Shown here one piece after another: positions 1-5,474 of a DNA stretch of 9,501 nt. Source of the stretch: Deltaproteobacteria bacterium (GTDB lineage: Bacteria; Desulfobacterota; Syntrophia; Syntrophales; UBA2210); assembly GCA_016934695.1 (NCBI GenBank), contig JAFGSH010000118.1, forward strand, positions 1 through 9,501, in the 5' to 3' direction. Every line of letters starts with the position of its first letter. Within the stretch, counting starts at the first letter, position 1. Below the pieces are notes generated by a model that was given only the letters and a program-made list of their open reading frames with translations, was not told the DNA's origin and did no database searches. The position numbers were made by a program, and so were the translations under genes.

Positions 1-648
1 CTGCGCCTCCGAGGCGATCCGCCCCGCGAGCGAGGGGGTCAGGTGCCCGTCGACCTTCATCCCATCCGGAAGCGCACATTCACAGATGAGCAGGTCCGCG
101 TTCGTTGCGAGCCGCACCGCGTTTCTGCAGTAATCGGTGTCCCCCGTATACGCAATAGAGGAGCCGTCGGGCATGGTGAGACGGTACCCGATGCTGCTTT
201 CGGTATGGGCCAGGGGAAGGGTGCTGATATCCGCACAGTCGAAGTGCATGGAATCCGGCCGTGCCGCGCTCATCTCGAAGATGTCGACGATCCCCTCTTC
301 CAGCTCGATCCACCGCCCGTACACCCCCGTCAGCCGTCCGTAAAAATCCATGAACCCCTCGGCGGCCGTGATTCTGAGTCTTCTCTGCCTCCGGCGCCCC
401 TCGGGATACTTGCTTGCGAAGAGAAAGCTGGCCAGTTCACCGGTATGATCCGGGTGAAGGTGACTGAAGAACAGATGGGATACCTCCCCTATCGTAATAC
501 CCGCCTCGAGGAGACGCCTCATCGTGCCGGGACCCATATCGAAGAGGAGTTTTGCGCCGCCCGTCTCGACAAGCACGGAGCAGGAACTGCGCCTGAGAGA
601 CGGGACACAGGTCCCCGATCCGAGTATGGTAACCGTCACGGCTTCCAT
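1..648 (-). CDS. MBL-fold metallohydrolase, RNase Z-like (3' end cut off by window)
   Basis: Partial gene: 216 codons are visible, and the C-terminus lies beyond the left edge. The N-terminus (EAVTVTILGSGTCVPS) is the opening beta strand and glycine turn typical of RNase Z/ElaC-like metallo-beta-lactamase-fold proteins. Zinc-ligand motifs are visible in order: HLHPDH at residues 63-68, H148 in LAHTESSIGYR, D170 in YTGDTDYC, and a candidate final His, H202, in DGHLTP. D37 in LFDMGPGT fits the usual buried Asp strand. The family hydrolyses phosphodiester or ester bonds, and RNase Z matures tRNA 3' ends. However, the long flexible arm of true tRNase Z is not evident between the motifs, so a small-molecule or unknown substrate is equally likely. 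The start at 648 follows a GGAAGGG Shine-Dalgarno in the 14-bp gap after the cupin stop, so the gene is the third member of a minus-strand operon. Fold assignment is firm; substrate is unknown. Confidence 0.88.
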   Translation of the reverse strand, partial: MEAVTVTILGSGTCVPSLRRSSCSVLVETGGAKLLFDMGPGTMRRLLEAGITIGEVSHLFFSHLHPDHTGELASFLFASKYPEGRRRQRRLRITAAEGFMDFYGRLTGVYGRWIELEEGIVDIFEMSAARPDSMHFDCADISTLPLAHTESSIGYRLTMPDGSSIAYTGDTDYCRNAVRLATNADLLICECALPDGMKVDGHLTPSLAGRIASEAQ

Positions 649-662
649 CTCAATCCCTTCCG

Positions 663-1001
663 CTACGCCCGCCCGAAATCATCCTCGACCCGCTCTATAT
701 CGTCTTCGCCGAGGTAGTCCCCCGTCTGAACCTCTATGAACCGAACGGGTTCCTTCCCCGTATTCTTCAAACGATGCAGCATCCCCTTGGGGATATCCAC
801 CGACTGCCCGCCCTTGACCGGCCGGTCTTCCCTGTCGATGGTGACAAGGGCCTCTCCGCTCAGCATGTACCAGTGCTCGGAGCGATTGGTATGTCTCTGA
901 AGGCTCAGGCGTTTGCCGGGACTGACGACGATCCTCTTCACCTTGTGGTCTCCCTCATGGGAAAGGACCTCGTAATGCCCCCACGGTCGATTCTCTTTCA
1001 T
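663..1001 (-). CDS. Stand-alone mannose-6-phosphate isomerase type II cupin domain protein
   Basis: A 112-residue single-domain cupin matching the C-terminal isomerase domain of bifunctional ManC/AlgA-type enzymes almost end to end. It has RPWGHYEVL at residues 5-13, K20-VKRIVVSPGKRLSLQ at 20-35, the metal-binding stretch RHTNRSEHWYMLSGEA at 36-51 (H37, E42, H43), IPKGMLHRLKN at 70-80 (H76), and the C-terminal signature EVQTGDYLGEDDIERVEDDFGR at 90-111. If active it would interconvert mannose-6-P and fructose-6-P using a bound divalent metal. The nucleotidyltransferase half is absent and no sugar-nucleotide genes are nearby, so a different small substrate is possible. The position usually filled by HH in HHHRAEHW is T38-N39 here. 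Its ATG overlaps the aminotransferase TGA in an ATGA arrangement, behind a GGGGGAGGG ribosome-binding stretch, so translational coupling is likely. Confidence 0.9.
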   Translation of the reverse strand: MKENRPWGHYEVLSHEGDHKVKRIVVSPGKRLSLQRHTNRSEHWYMLSGEALVTIDREDRPVKGGQSVDIPKGMLHRLKNTGKEPVRFIEVQTGDYLGEDDIERVEDDFGRA

Positions 1002-2209
1002 ATGACCCTCCCCCTGATCTTCTGGCGATACTGTTTCATCACCGCCGCGAATCCGTCCATCGCGTTGGTGATCGTGGCGTCATCGACACAGTAAGAAATG
1101 CGGATATGTCCAGGACCGCCGAAGCCCCTCCCCGGCACGACGAGGATATTCTTCTTCTGGAGGGCGCGGACAAATTCCACATCGTCGTCTATCGGTGTCC
1201 GGGGAAAGAGGTAGAAGGCCCCGCCGGGCGGTTCAAACTCGAACCCTGCCTGCCACAGCCCATTGCACAGCAGGTCCCGTTTTCTTCGGTAGTGTTCGAC
1301 ATCAACGTATACCCCCTGCATTTTCCCCACGACCCGCTGCATAAGGGCCGGCGCATTTGTAAAACCGAGTATCCTGTTGGAGAGGGTCAGTCCGCCGATG
1401 ATCTTCTCGAGACCCGCCGCACCGGGATTAACAGCGACATAGCCGATCCTCTCTCCCGGCACGGACAGGCTCTTCGAATAGGACGTGATCAACAGGCTGT
1501 TCTTGCAGGCCTTCAGGATACTGGGAACCGTGATCCCGTCATAGACGATCGTGCTGTACGGTTCATCGGAAACGAGGTATATCTCCACACCAAATTCTTT
1601 CTGTTTCTCATCGATCAGCGCCGCCAGGCCTTCGATAGATCCCTGATCGTACACCTTTCCGGTCGGATTGTTCGGAGAATTGATCAGGATCGCCTTCGTC
1701 CTGCCGGTCACGGCCCTCTCGATGGCATCCAGGTTCAGGGAAAAATCCTCGTTCGTCTCGACAAAGACGGGGATACCGCCATGGTTGTCCACGTAGAAGG
1801 TGTACTCGGCAAAGAAGGGTTTCGGAATGACGATCTCATCCCCCGGATCGAAGAGGGTCTTGAAGACGACATTGAGCGCCCCCCCCGCGCCGCACGTCAT
1901 GACAATATGGTCCGCAGAGAGGGGAACCGCATGCCCGCGGGATAGATAGGCCGCGATCTCGGTCCTCGTATCCGTATACCCCACATTCTGCATATACATA
2001 TGGGCGCCGGGCGTGCATCCGCATTCCTCAACCACCGCCGCCAGAAGCTCCCGGAACCGGTCCGGGGGGGCGACATTCGGATTGCCGAGGCTGAAGTCGA
2101 ATACATTCTCCGCCCCGTATTGTTGCTTCAGCTTGATTCCGTCTTCAAACATCCTCCGTATCCAAGAGGATGTTTCCATGAATCCCTCGATTTTATGTGC
2201 GATTGCCAT
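998..2209 (-). CDS. Pyridoxal-phosphate-dependent aminotransferase, class I/II
   Basis: 403 residues, the usual length for a fold-type I aminotransferase. Visible landmarks are: FSLGNPNVAPP at 39-49; the PLP phosphate-binding loop CGAGGALN at 106-113; NSPNNPTGKVY at 177-187 (the Asn that contacts the cofactor ring); SDEPY at 214-218 (D215, Y218); the Schiff-base lysine K246 in SYSKSLSVPGERIGY with phosphate-binding R254; and R370 in HIRISY, the expected alpha-carboxylate clamp. It catalyses amino-group transfer between an amino acid and a 2-oxo acid in the cytoplasm. The sequence resembles the aspartate/aromatic-like group, but the side-chain pocket cannot be read, so donor and acceptor stay undefined. 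The start at 2209 follows AGGAG at 2220-2224 (10-nt spacing) or AGGGA at 2214-2218. It is the promoter-proximal gene of the aminotransferase-cupin-MBL operon. A G8 run (1879-1886) and a C7 run (2064-2070) lie inside it. Confidence 0.95.
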   Translation of the reverse strand: MAIAHKIEGFMETSSWIRRMFEDGIKLKQQYGAENVFDFSLGNPNVAPPDRFRELLAAVVEECGCTPGAHMYMQNVGYTDTRTEIAAYLSRGHAVPLSADHIVMTCGAGGALNVVFKTLFDPGDEIVIPKPFFAEYTFYVDNHGGIPVFVETNEDFSLNLDAIERAVTGRTKAILINSPNNPTGKVYDQGSIEGLAALIDEKQKEFGVEIYLVSDEPYSTIVYDGITVPSILKACKNSLLITSYSKSLSVPGERIGYVAVNPGAAGLEKIIGGLTLSNRILGFTNAPALMQRVVGKMQGVYVDVEHYRRKRDLLCNGLWQAGFEFEPPGGAFYLFPRTPIDDDVEFVRALQKKNILVVPGRGFGGPGHIRISYCVDDATITNAMDGFAAVMKQYRQKIRGRVI

Positions 2210-2253
2210 GACGTCCCTGCTCCTGACCCGTCGGTTTACCAGACCGGGTTACT

Positions 2254-2282
2254 AAGATATGTTTGTAGTACATTTTTCTTAA
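2254..2282 (-). promoter_or_regulatory. Candidate sigma-70 promoter for the aminotransferase operon
   Basis: On the minus strand, TTAAGA (2277-2282, 4 of 6 to TTGACA) and TATCTT (2254-2259, 4 of 6 to TATAAT) are separated by exactly 17 bp, inside the only AT-rich patch of the intergenic region. Transcription would start near 2247, giving a leader of about 38 nt. The leader contains a short dyad, ACCCG (2226-2230) with CGGGT (2245-2249), next to the ribosome-binding site. Prediction from pattern only. Confidence 0.4.
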
Positions 2283-2383
2283 AACCGCAAGATATCCTGT
2301 GGTTCCCCCGCTACGGTTGGTCCTCCGGTCCCGGATGCGATTCCCCATCCGATTGAGAATGCTCCGCACAATTGAGATACTGA

Positions 2384-2412
2384 TTGTCAGGAGACCGCCG
2401 GTTTGATATGAA
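2384..2412 (+). promoter_or_regulatory. Candidate sigma-70 promoter for the HD/cation-transport operon
   Basis: TTGTCA (2384-2389, 5 of 6 to TTGACA), then 17 bp, then TATGAA (2407-2412, 4 of 6 to TATAAT). The -35 overlaps the right arm of a dyad, ACAAT (2368-2372) and ATTGT (2383-2387), a position where a repressor could act. The predicted start near 2419 leaves a leader of about 105 nt before the ATG at 2525. This supports the short N-terminus of the HD protein. Inferred from motifs only. Confidence 0.45.
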
Positions 2413-2436
2413 AGGGGGACGATTCTCCGCCGGGCG

Positions 2437-2492
2437 GTTGTGTTCATCCTGTTTTGAACCTGCGAGGAACGGCGACCGGCGCGGGGCACAAC
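2437..2492 (+). promoter_or_regulatory. Dyad-rich 5' leader of the HD operon
   Basis: Within the predicted untranslated leader, GTTGTG (2437-2442) can pair with CACAAC (2487-2492). Between them, TTCA (2443-2446) can pair with TGAA (2455-2458) across an 8-nt loop. The rest is GC-rich. It could be a folded mRNA leader or an operator. It does not match any riboswitch consensus I can recall, and arms this short can occur by chance in a GC-rich leader. Confidence 0.25.
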
Positions 2493-2524
2493 ACCCCAGC
2501 GGCACGCCCGTCTGGAGGCACGGC

Positions 2525-3319
2525 ATGGGACAGAGGACTCCCGTGGAATTCAAGATACCTGTACGCAACAACAAAAAACTGCACGATCTGGCAGAGCGAA
2601 TCAACGCGGATCGTGAACTGTTTCAGATCTGGAAGTGCGCGAATGTGAATGCGGTGGACCGCCTCGGGATGAGCGACCACGGCGCGGTGCACATCCGCAT
2701 CGTGGCCAACGCCTCTCTGCGCATCGTCCGCCTCCTGGTCAAGGGGGGCGTCGAGCCGAGCGTCGTCACAAATCACGGATTGACCCCCGAAGACGCGGAG
2801 GTGATCGTGGTGCTGGCGGCCTGTCTGCACGACACGGGGATCGCGGTGCACCGGGACCACCACGAGCGGCACAGCCTCTTCATCGCCTTTCGCAAGGCGC
2901 GCGAACTCCTGGAAGGGATCTACGGCGAGCCGGAGCTGACGACGATGGTATCCGAGACCCTGCACGCCATCGTCGCCCACGGCTCCGACGAGCGGTGCCT
3001 GACGATCGAGGCGGGGGTCCTGAAGATAGCCGACGCAACGGATATGACCCTGGGCCGTTCACGAATCCCCTTCGAGTCGGGGCAGGTCAATATCCACTCC
3101 CTTTCCGCGCAGGCGGTGGACGCAGTAAATATCGTACCAGGAACCAAGAAACCGGTCTGCATCGAAATCAGGCTCTCCAACTCCGCGGGGATCTTCCAGG
3201 TCGATCAGCTGCTGAGAGGCAAACTGGAACGCTCCCCCCTGGCGCCTTTCGTGGAGGTGACCGCCACGATCGAAGGGGAGACGGAACGCAGGCTGCTCGA
3301 CTCATACACGATATCGTGA
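2525..3319 (+). CDS. HD-domain metal-dependent phosphohydrolase
   Basis: 264 residues from the ATG at 2525. That start is preferred because GGAGG at 2514-2518 sits 6 nt upstream, and the longer open frame runs into the promoter. HD-superfamily metal ligands are visible: H56 in SDHGAVH, the H102-D103 doublet in CLHDTGIAVHRDHHERHS, H147 and H152 in LHAIVAHGSDE, and D170/D173 in LKIADATDMTLGRSR. The C-terminal third (about 185-264) is a smaller beta-rich region with NSAGIFQVDQLLRGKL, probably an accessory domain. Similar stand-alone HD proteins with VNAVDRLGMSDHG and NSAGIFQVD-type stretches are, from memory, common in methanogens and some deeply branching or delta-type bacteria; their substrate (nucleotide or phosphorylated metabolite) is undetermined. 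It is the first gene of a four-gene plus-strand run, 81 bp before the GDT1 half-transporter. Superfamily assignment is firm; function is unknown. Confidence 0.9.
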   Translation: MGQRTPVEFKIPVRNNKKLHDLAERINADRELFQIWKCANVNAVDRLGMSDHGAVHIRIVANASLRIVRLLVKGGVEPSVVTNHGLTPEDAEVIVVLAACLHDTGIAVHRDHHERHSLFIAFRKARELLEGIYGEPELTTMVSETLHAIVAHGSDERCLTIEAGVLKIADATDMTLGRSRIPFESGQVNIHSLSAQAVDAVNIVPGTKKPVCIEIRLSNSAGIFQVDQLLRGKLERSPLAPFVEVTATIEGETERRLLDSYTIS

Positions 3320-3325
3320 AGCACG

Positions 3326-3366
3326 CCGAAGGGGCATCGGGGGGAGTCTTCCGGGGTGCCCCTCGG
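3326..3366 (+). other. Intergenic RNA hairpin between the HD gene and the GDT1 gene
   Basis: CCGAAGGGGCA (3326-3336) pairs with TGCCCCTCGG (3357-3366), giving a 10-bp stem with one bulged A. The loop contains a further GGA-GTCT-TCC mini-hairpin (3343-3352). No U-tract follows, so it is not a standard intrinsic terminator. It could stabilise the downstream message, act as an attenuator, or lower read-through between the first and second genes. The structure is read by eye only. Confidence 0.4.
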
Positions 3367-3388
3367 CCTGGATGAACATCTATTCAGC

Positions 3389-3394
3389 AAGGAG
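3389..3394 (+). promoter_or_regulatory. Ribosome-binding site fixing the GTG start of the GDT1 gene
   Basis: AAGGAG lies 6 nt before GTG 3401. The alternative upstream GTG at 3356 has no comparable site, so the 90-residue form is favoured. Confidence 0.75.
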
Positions 3395-3400
3395 AAGACC

Positions 3401-3673
3401 GTGGATCTCAAAACCCTCTCTGTTGTATTTTCGGCCGTCTTCATCGCGGAGCTCGGCGACAAGACGCAGCTGGCCACCATGCTCTTCGCGACTGACAAAG
3501 GCGTGAGCAAGCTGACCGTCTTCGCGGGCGCCTCCCTGGCCCTCATCGTCGCGTCGGGGATCGGCGTCCTCGCGGGCGGCTTTATCTCCCACTATGTCAG
3601 TGAGAAATACCTCTCCATCATTGCAGGGATCGGATTCATCGCCATCGGCATCGTGACCGTTTTCCGGGCGTGA
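3401..3673 (+). CDS. GDT1/TMEM165 (UPF0016) family cation transporter, half-size
   Basis: 90 residues starting at GTG 3401. The start is fixed by AAGGAG at 3389-3394 with 6-nt spacing; an upstream GTG at 3356 would add 15 non-hydrophobic residues and lies in the hairpin. The family signature E-x-G-D-K-T is present as AELGDKTQLATM (E17, G19, D20, K21, T22) inside the first hydrophobic segment (about 5-28). Two more membrane segments follow (about 38-60 and 70-88), separated by a short loop. Full-length GDT1 proteins carry two such three-helix repeats and move Mn2+ and/or Ca2+, usually in exchange for H+. This is a single repeat, so it must pair with itself or with a second half encoded elsewhere; no second copy is in the window. 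It lies 34 bp before the DUF2959 gene and upstream of a CaCA exchanger, consistent with a divalent-cation role. Confidence 0.9.
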   Translation: MDLKTLSVVFSAVFIAELGDKTQLATMLFATDKGVSKLTVFAGASLALIVASGIGVLAGGFISHYVSEKYLSIIAGIGFIAIGIVTVFRA

Positions 3674-3707
3674 TGAGCGCCGTGCAGACCACATAAGAGG
3701 AGAAAAG

Positions 3708-4373
3708 ATGATGGTTACCGTACACCGCATATCCGTTCGACTGATCGTGACCGGCGTCGTGGTTCTCGCCCTGCTGGGGGGGTGCGCCGCGGCGTACTAT
3801 GACGCCATGGAACGGGTCGGTATCCACAAGCGGGACATACTCGTCGACCGGATCAAAGACGCGCGGGATTCCCAGGTCGAGGCTCAGAAGGAATTCACTT
3901 CCGCCCTCGAACAGTTCGCCTCCGTCGTCCGTCTGGAGGATACCGATCTGAAAAAGGCGTACGAGAGGCTCAACGCGGAGTACGAGGACTGCCGAAAGGC
4001 CGCCCAGGCAGTTTCGTCGCGGATCGACCAGGTGGAGGCGGTCGCCGACGCCCTCTTCGCCGAGTGGAAGGACGAGCTGGGCCGGTACACCAGCGCCGAC
4101 CTGCGCGAGGCGAGCAGGAAACGGATGGAGACGACCCGCTTCCGGTACCGTGAGATGCTCGCCGGGATGCACCGGGCCGAGAAGGGGATGGAGCCGGTCC
4201 TCGGCACCTTCTATGACAATGTCCTTTTCCTGAAGCACAACCTCAACGCCCAGGCGATCGCCTCGCTCAAGGTCGAATTCTCGGCACTGCGGGGGCAGAT
4301 CGATGGTCTGGTCAAACAAATGGACAAATCGATTGAGTCATCCAATGCATTCATCGCCGGCCTCAGAGAGTAG
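3708..4373 (+). CDS. DUF2959 family lipoprotein
   Basis: 221 residues. The N-terminus has a basic stretch, a hydrophobic core (about residues 12-23) and the lipobox L23-G24-G25-C26, so the mature protein should be lipidated at C26 and anchored in the envelope. The rest is almost all helical and charged, with long predicted coiled-coil stretches (about 45-115 and 130-215). It includes YDAMERVGIHKRDILVDRI and a C-terminal FYDNVLFLKHNLNAQAIASL stretch that I recognise from DUF2959, a family with no established function. GAGGAG at 3697-3702 serves either of the tandem ATGs at 3708 (5-nt spacing) and 3711 (8-nt spacing). A run of seven G (3776-3782) encodes part of the lipobox. It sits between two cation-transporter genes, 45 bp before the exchanger, so a structural or accessory role at the envelope is a guess from context. 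Confidence 0.85.
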   Translation: MMVTVHRISVRLIVTGVVVLALLGGCAAAYYDAMERVGIHKRDILVDRIKDARDSQVEAQKEFTSALEQFASVVRLEDTDLKKAYERLNAEYEDCRKAAQAVSSRIDQVEAVADALFAEWKDELGRYTSADLREASRKRMETTRFRYREMLAGMHRAEKGMEPVLGTFYDNVLFLKHNLNAQAIASLKVEFSALRGQIDGLVKQMDKSIESSNAFIAGLRE

Positions 4374-4418
4374 ACGCCCGGCCTTGATGCCTCGTACCCT
4401 GCGGGAGATGATTGTCAT

Positions 4419-5468
4419 ATGGAGAAGCTTCACTGGCTGTGGAATTCCGACGCCCTTCACGATCTGATGGCGGGGGCCCCCATCCTCCTCCTTCTGGCGA
4501 TCATTATCGCCTGCATAGCGCTCCTGTCGAAGGGGGCCGACTGGATGGTGGACGGCGTCGTCGCCCTGGCCCGTCGCACCGGTCTCTCCAAGATCGTGAT
4601 CGGCGCGACGATCGTCTCGCTCGGGACCACCACCCCCGAGGCGTTCGTGTCGGTCATGGCGGCGTGGATGGGGAATCCCGGCCTCGCCCTGGGAAACGGC
4701 GTGGGCTCCATCGTCGCCGACACCGGTCTGATCTTCGGCCTTGCCTGCGTCCTGGCCCCCATACCGGTCAACCGTTTCATCCTCCACCGGACGGGATTGG
4801 TGCAGGTCGGGGTCGCCACGCTCCTTGTCGTCATTGCCGTCTACGCGCTCGCCTCCATGCCCGGCCAGCCGGTGCTGCAGCGGTGGGTGGGGTTCTTCTT
4901 CCTGGCACTCCTCGGGGCATACCTCTACCTGGCCTACCGGTGGTCCCGGCAGAGTACCGGCTCGAATGAAGAGGAAGAGGATGATTCGGCGGTTCTGCAG
5001 GCAGGGGTCTGCTGGGCGATGATCACAGGAGGATTGTTCATTGTCGTCGCCGGGGCGCGTATCCTGGTCCCAGCGGCGGCAGAGATCGCGCTCAGGGTCG
5101 GCGTGCCCCAGGATGTCATCGCCGCCACGATGGTGGCCCTCGGGACCTCGCTCCCCGAGCTGATAACCGCGCTGACGTCCATCCGGAAGGGTCACCCGGA
5201 GATCACCGTCGGCAATATCGTCGGGGCCGACGTCCTGAACTGCCTCTTTGTCATCGGCGCCTCCGCGGCGGTGAAACCGCTCTTTATCCCCCAGAATTTC
5301 TTCACCTTTCACTTCCCTGCCATGCTCATCATCCTTTACTCCTTCCGAGCCTTCATCTTCATGAACAGGGACGGGTGGTTCAGGCGGTGGCAGGGGATCT
5401 GGCTCCTCGGGATATACCTGGCCTACGTCGTCCTCCAGTACGCTCTCAACATCGAAATACCCGGGTAG
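4419..5468 (+). CDS. CaCA-family cation/Ca2+ exchanger (YrbG/CaxA-like)
   Basis: 349 residues with about ten hydrophobic segments and two inverted alpha-repeats, the hallmark of Na+(or H+, K+)/Ca2+ exchangers. Alpha-1 is GATIVSLGTTTPEAF (62-76) with GNGVGSIVADT (92-102), and its acidic ligand is E74. Alpha-2 is AATMVALGTSLPEL (235-248) with GNIVGADVLN (265-274), and its ligands are E247 and D271. A short, strongly acidic cytoplasmic loop (about 181-190, with NEEEEDD) joins the halves. The protein would extrude Ca2+ across the inner membrane using an ion gradient. Alpha-1 departs from the usual GTSLPE and GN-x-x-GSN-x-x-N forms (T71 for Ser, I98 for Asn), which may change selectivity. The start at 4419 has GGGAG at 4403-4407, a loose 11-nt spacing. 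It is the last gene of the HD-GDT1-DUF2959-exchanger run and converges on nnr. Confidence 0.92.
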   Translation: MEKLHWLWNSDALHDLMAGAPILLLLAIIIACIALLSKGADWMVDGVVALARRTGLSKIVIGATIVSLGTTTPEAFVSVMAAWMGNPGLALGNGVGSIVADTGLIFGLACVLAPIPVNRFILHRTGLVQVGVATLLVVIAVYALASMPGQPVLQRWVGFFFLALLGAYLYLAYRWSRQSTGSNEEEEDDSAVLQAGVCWAMITGGLFIVVAGARILVPAAAEIALRVGVPQDVIAATMVALGTSLPELITALTSIRKGHPEITVGNIVGADVLNCLFVIGASAAVKPLFIPQNFFTFHFPAMLIILYSFRAFIFMNRDGWFRRWQGIWLLGIYLAYVVLQYALNIEIPG

Positions 5469-5474
5469 GGTCTT

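Larger units (their letters stand above)
2210..2524. other. Divergent intergenic region, 315 bp
   Basis: This region separates the minus-strand aminotransferase operon from the plus-strand HD/cation operon. It holds one candidate promoter for each direction (2254-2282 minus, 2384-2412 plus). It also holds short dyads: ACAAT 2368-2372 with ATTGT 2383-2387, GTTCA 2442-2446 with TGAAC 2455-2459, GTTGTG 2437-2442 with CACAAC 2487-2492, and a GGGG/CCCC pair flanking 2487-2493. The HD reading frame stays open leftward to a TTG at 2384. That extension overlaps the promoter, has no Shine-Dalgarno, and is low-complexity and Arg/Gly-rich, so I treat it as non-coding. No tRNA or other small gene was recognised. 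Confidence 0.6.

Noticed and set aside
43..717. 224-codon plus-strand open frame opposite the MBL-fold gene
   Set aside because: No motifs and biased composition; the minus frame has the full set of zinc-ligand motifs.
2384..2524. N-terminal extension of the HD protein (47 codons, TTG start at 2384 or ATG at 2408)
   Set aside because: No ribosome-binding site, low-complexity Arg/Gly-rich residues, and overlap with the promoter candidate. The ATG at 2525 has GGAGG at ideal spacing and begins where family-like sequence begins.
3326..3366. Intrinsic terminator after the HD gene
   Set aside because: The stem is good, but no T-run follows and the next gene starts 34 nt later in the same direction.
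2635..3375. 246-codon open frame overlapping the HD gene on the same strand
   Set aside because: Arg/Gly/Pro-rich translation typical of a GC-rich shadow frame; the HD frame carries all recognisable motifs.
3320..3400. yybP-ykoY (Mn2+) riboswitch upstream of the GDT1 gene
   Set aside because: A GGGGAG-like string is present and the downstream family fits, but the gap is only 81 nt and I cannot find the second conserved loop or the two-arm layout.
4338..5312. 324-codon minus-strand open frame opposite the CaCA exchanger
   Set aside because: Asp/Gly/Arg/His-rich antisense shadow with no recognisable motif; the plus frame has both alpha-repeats.
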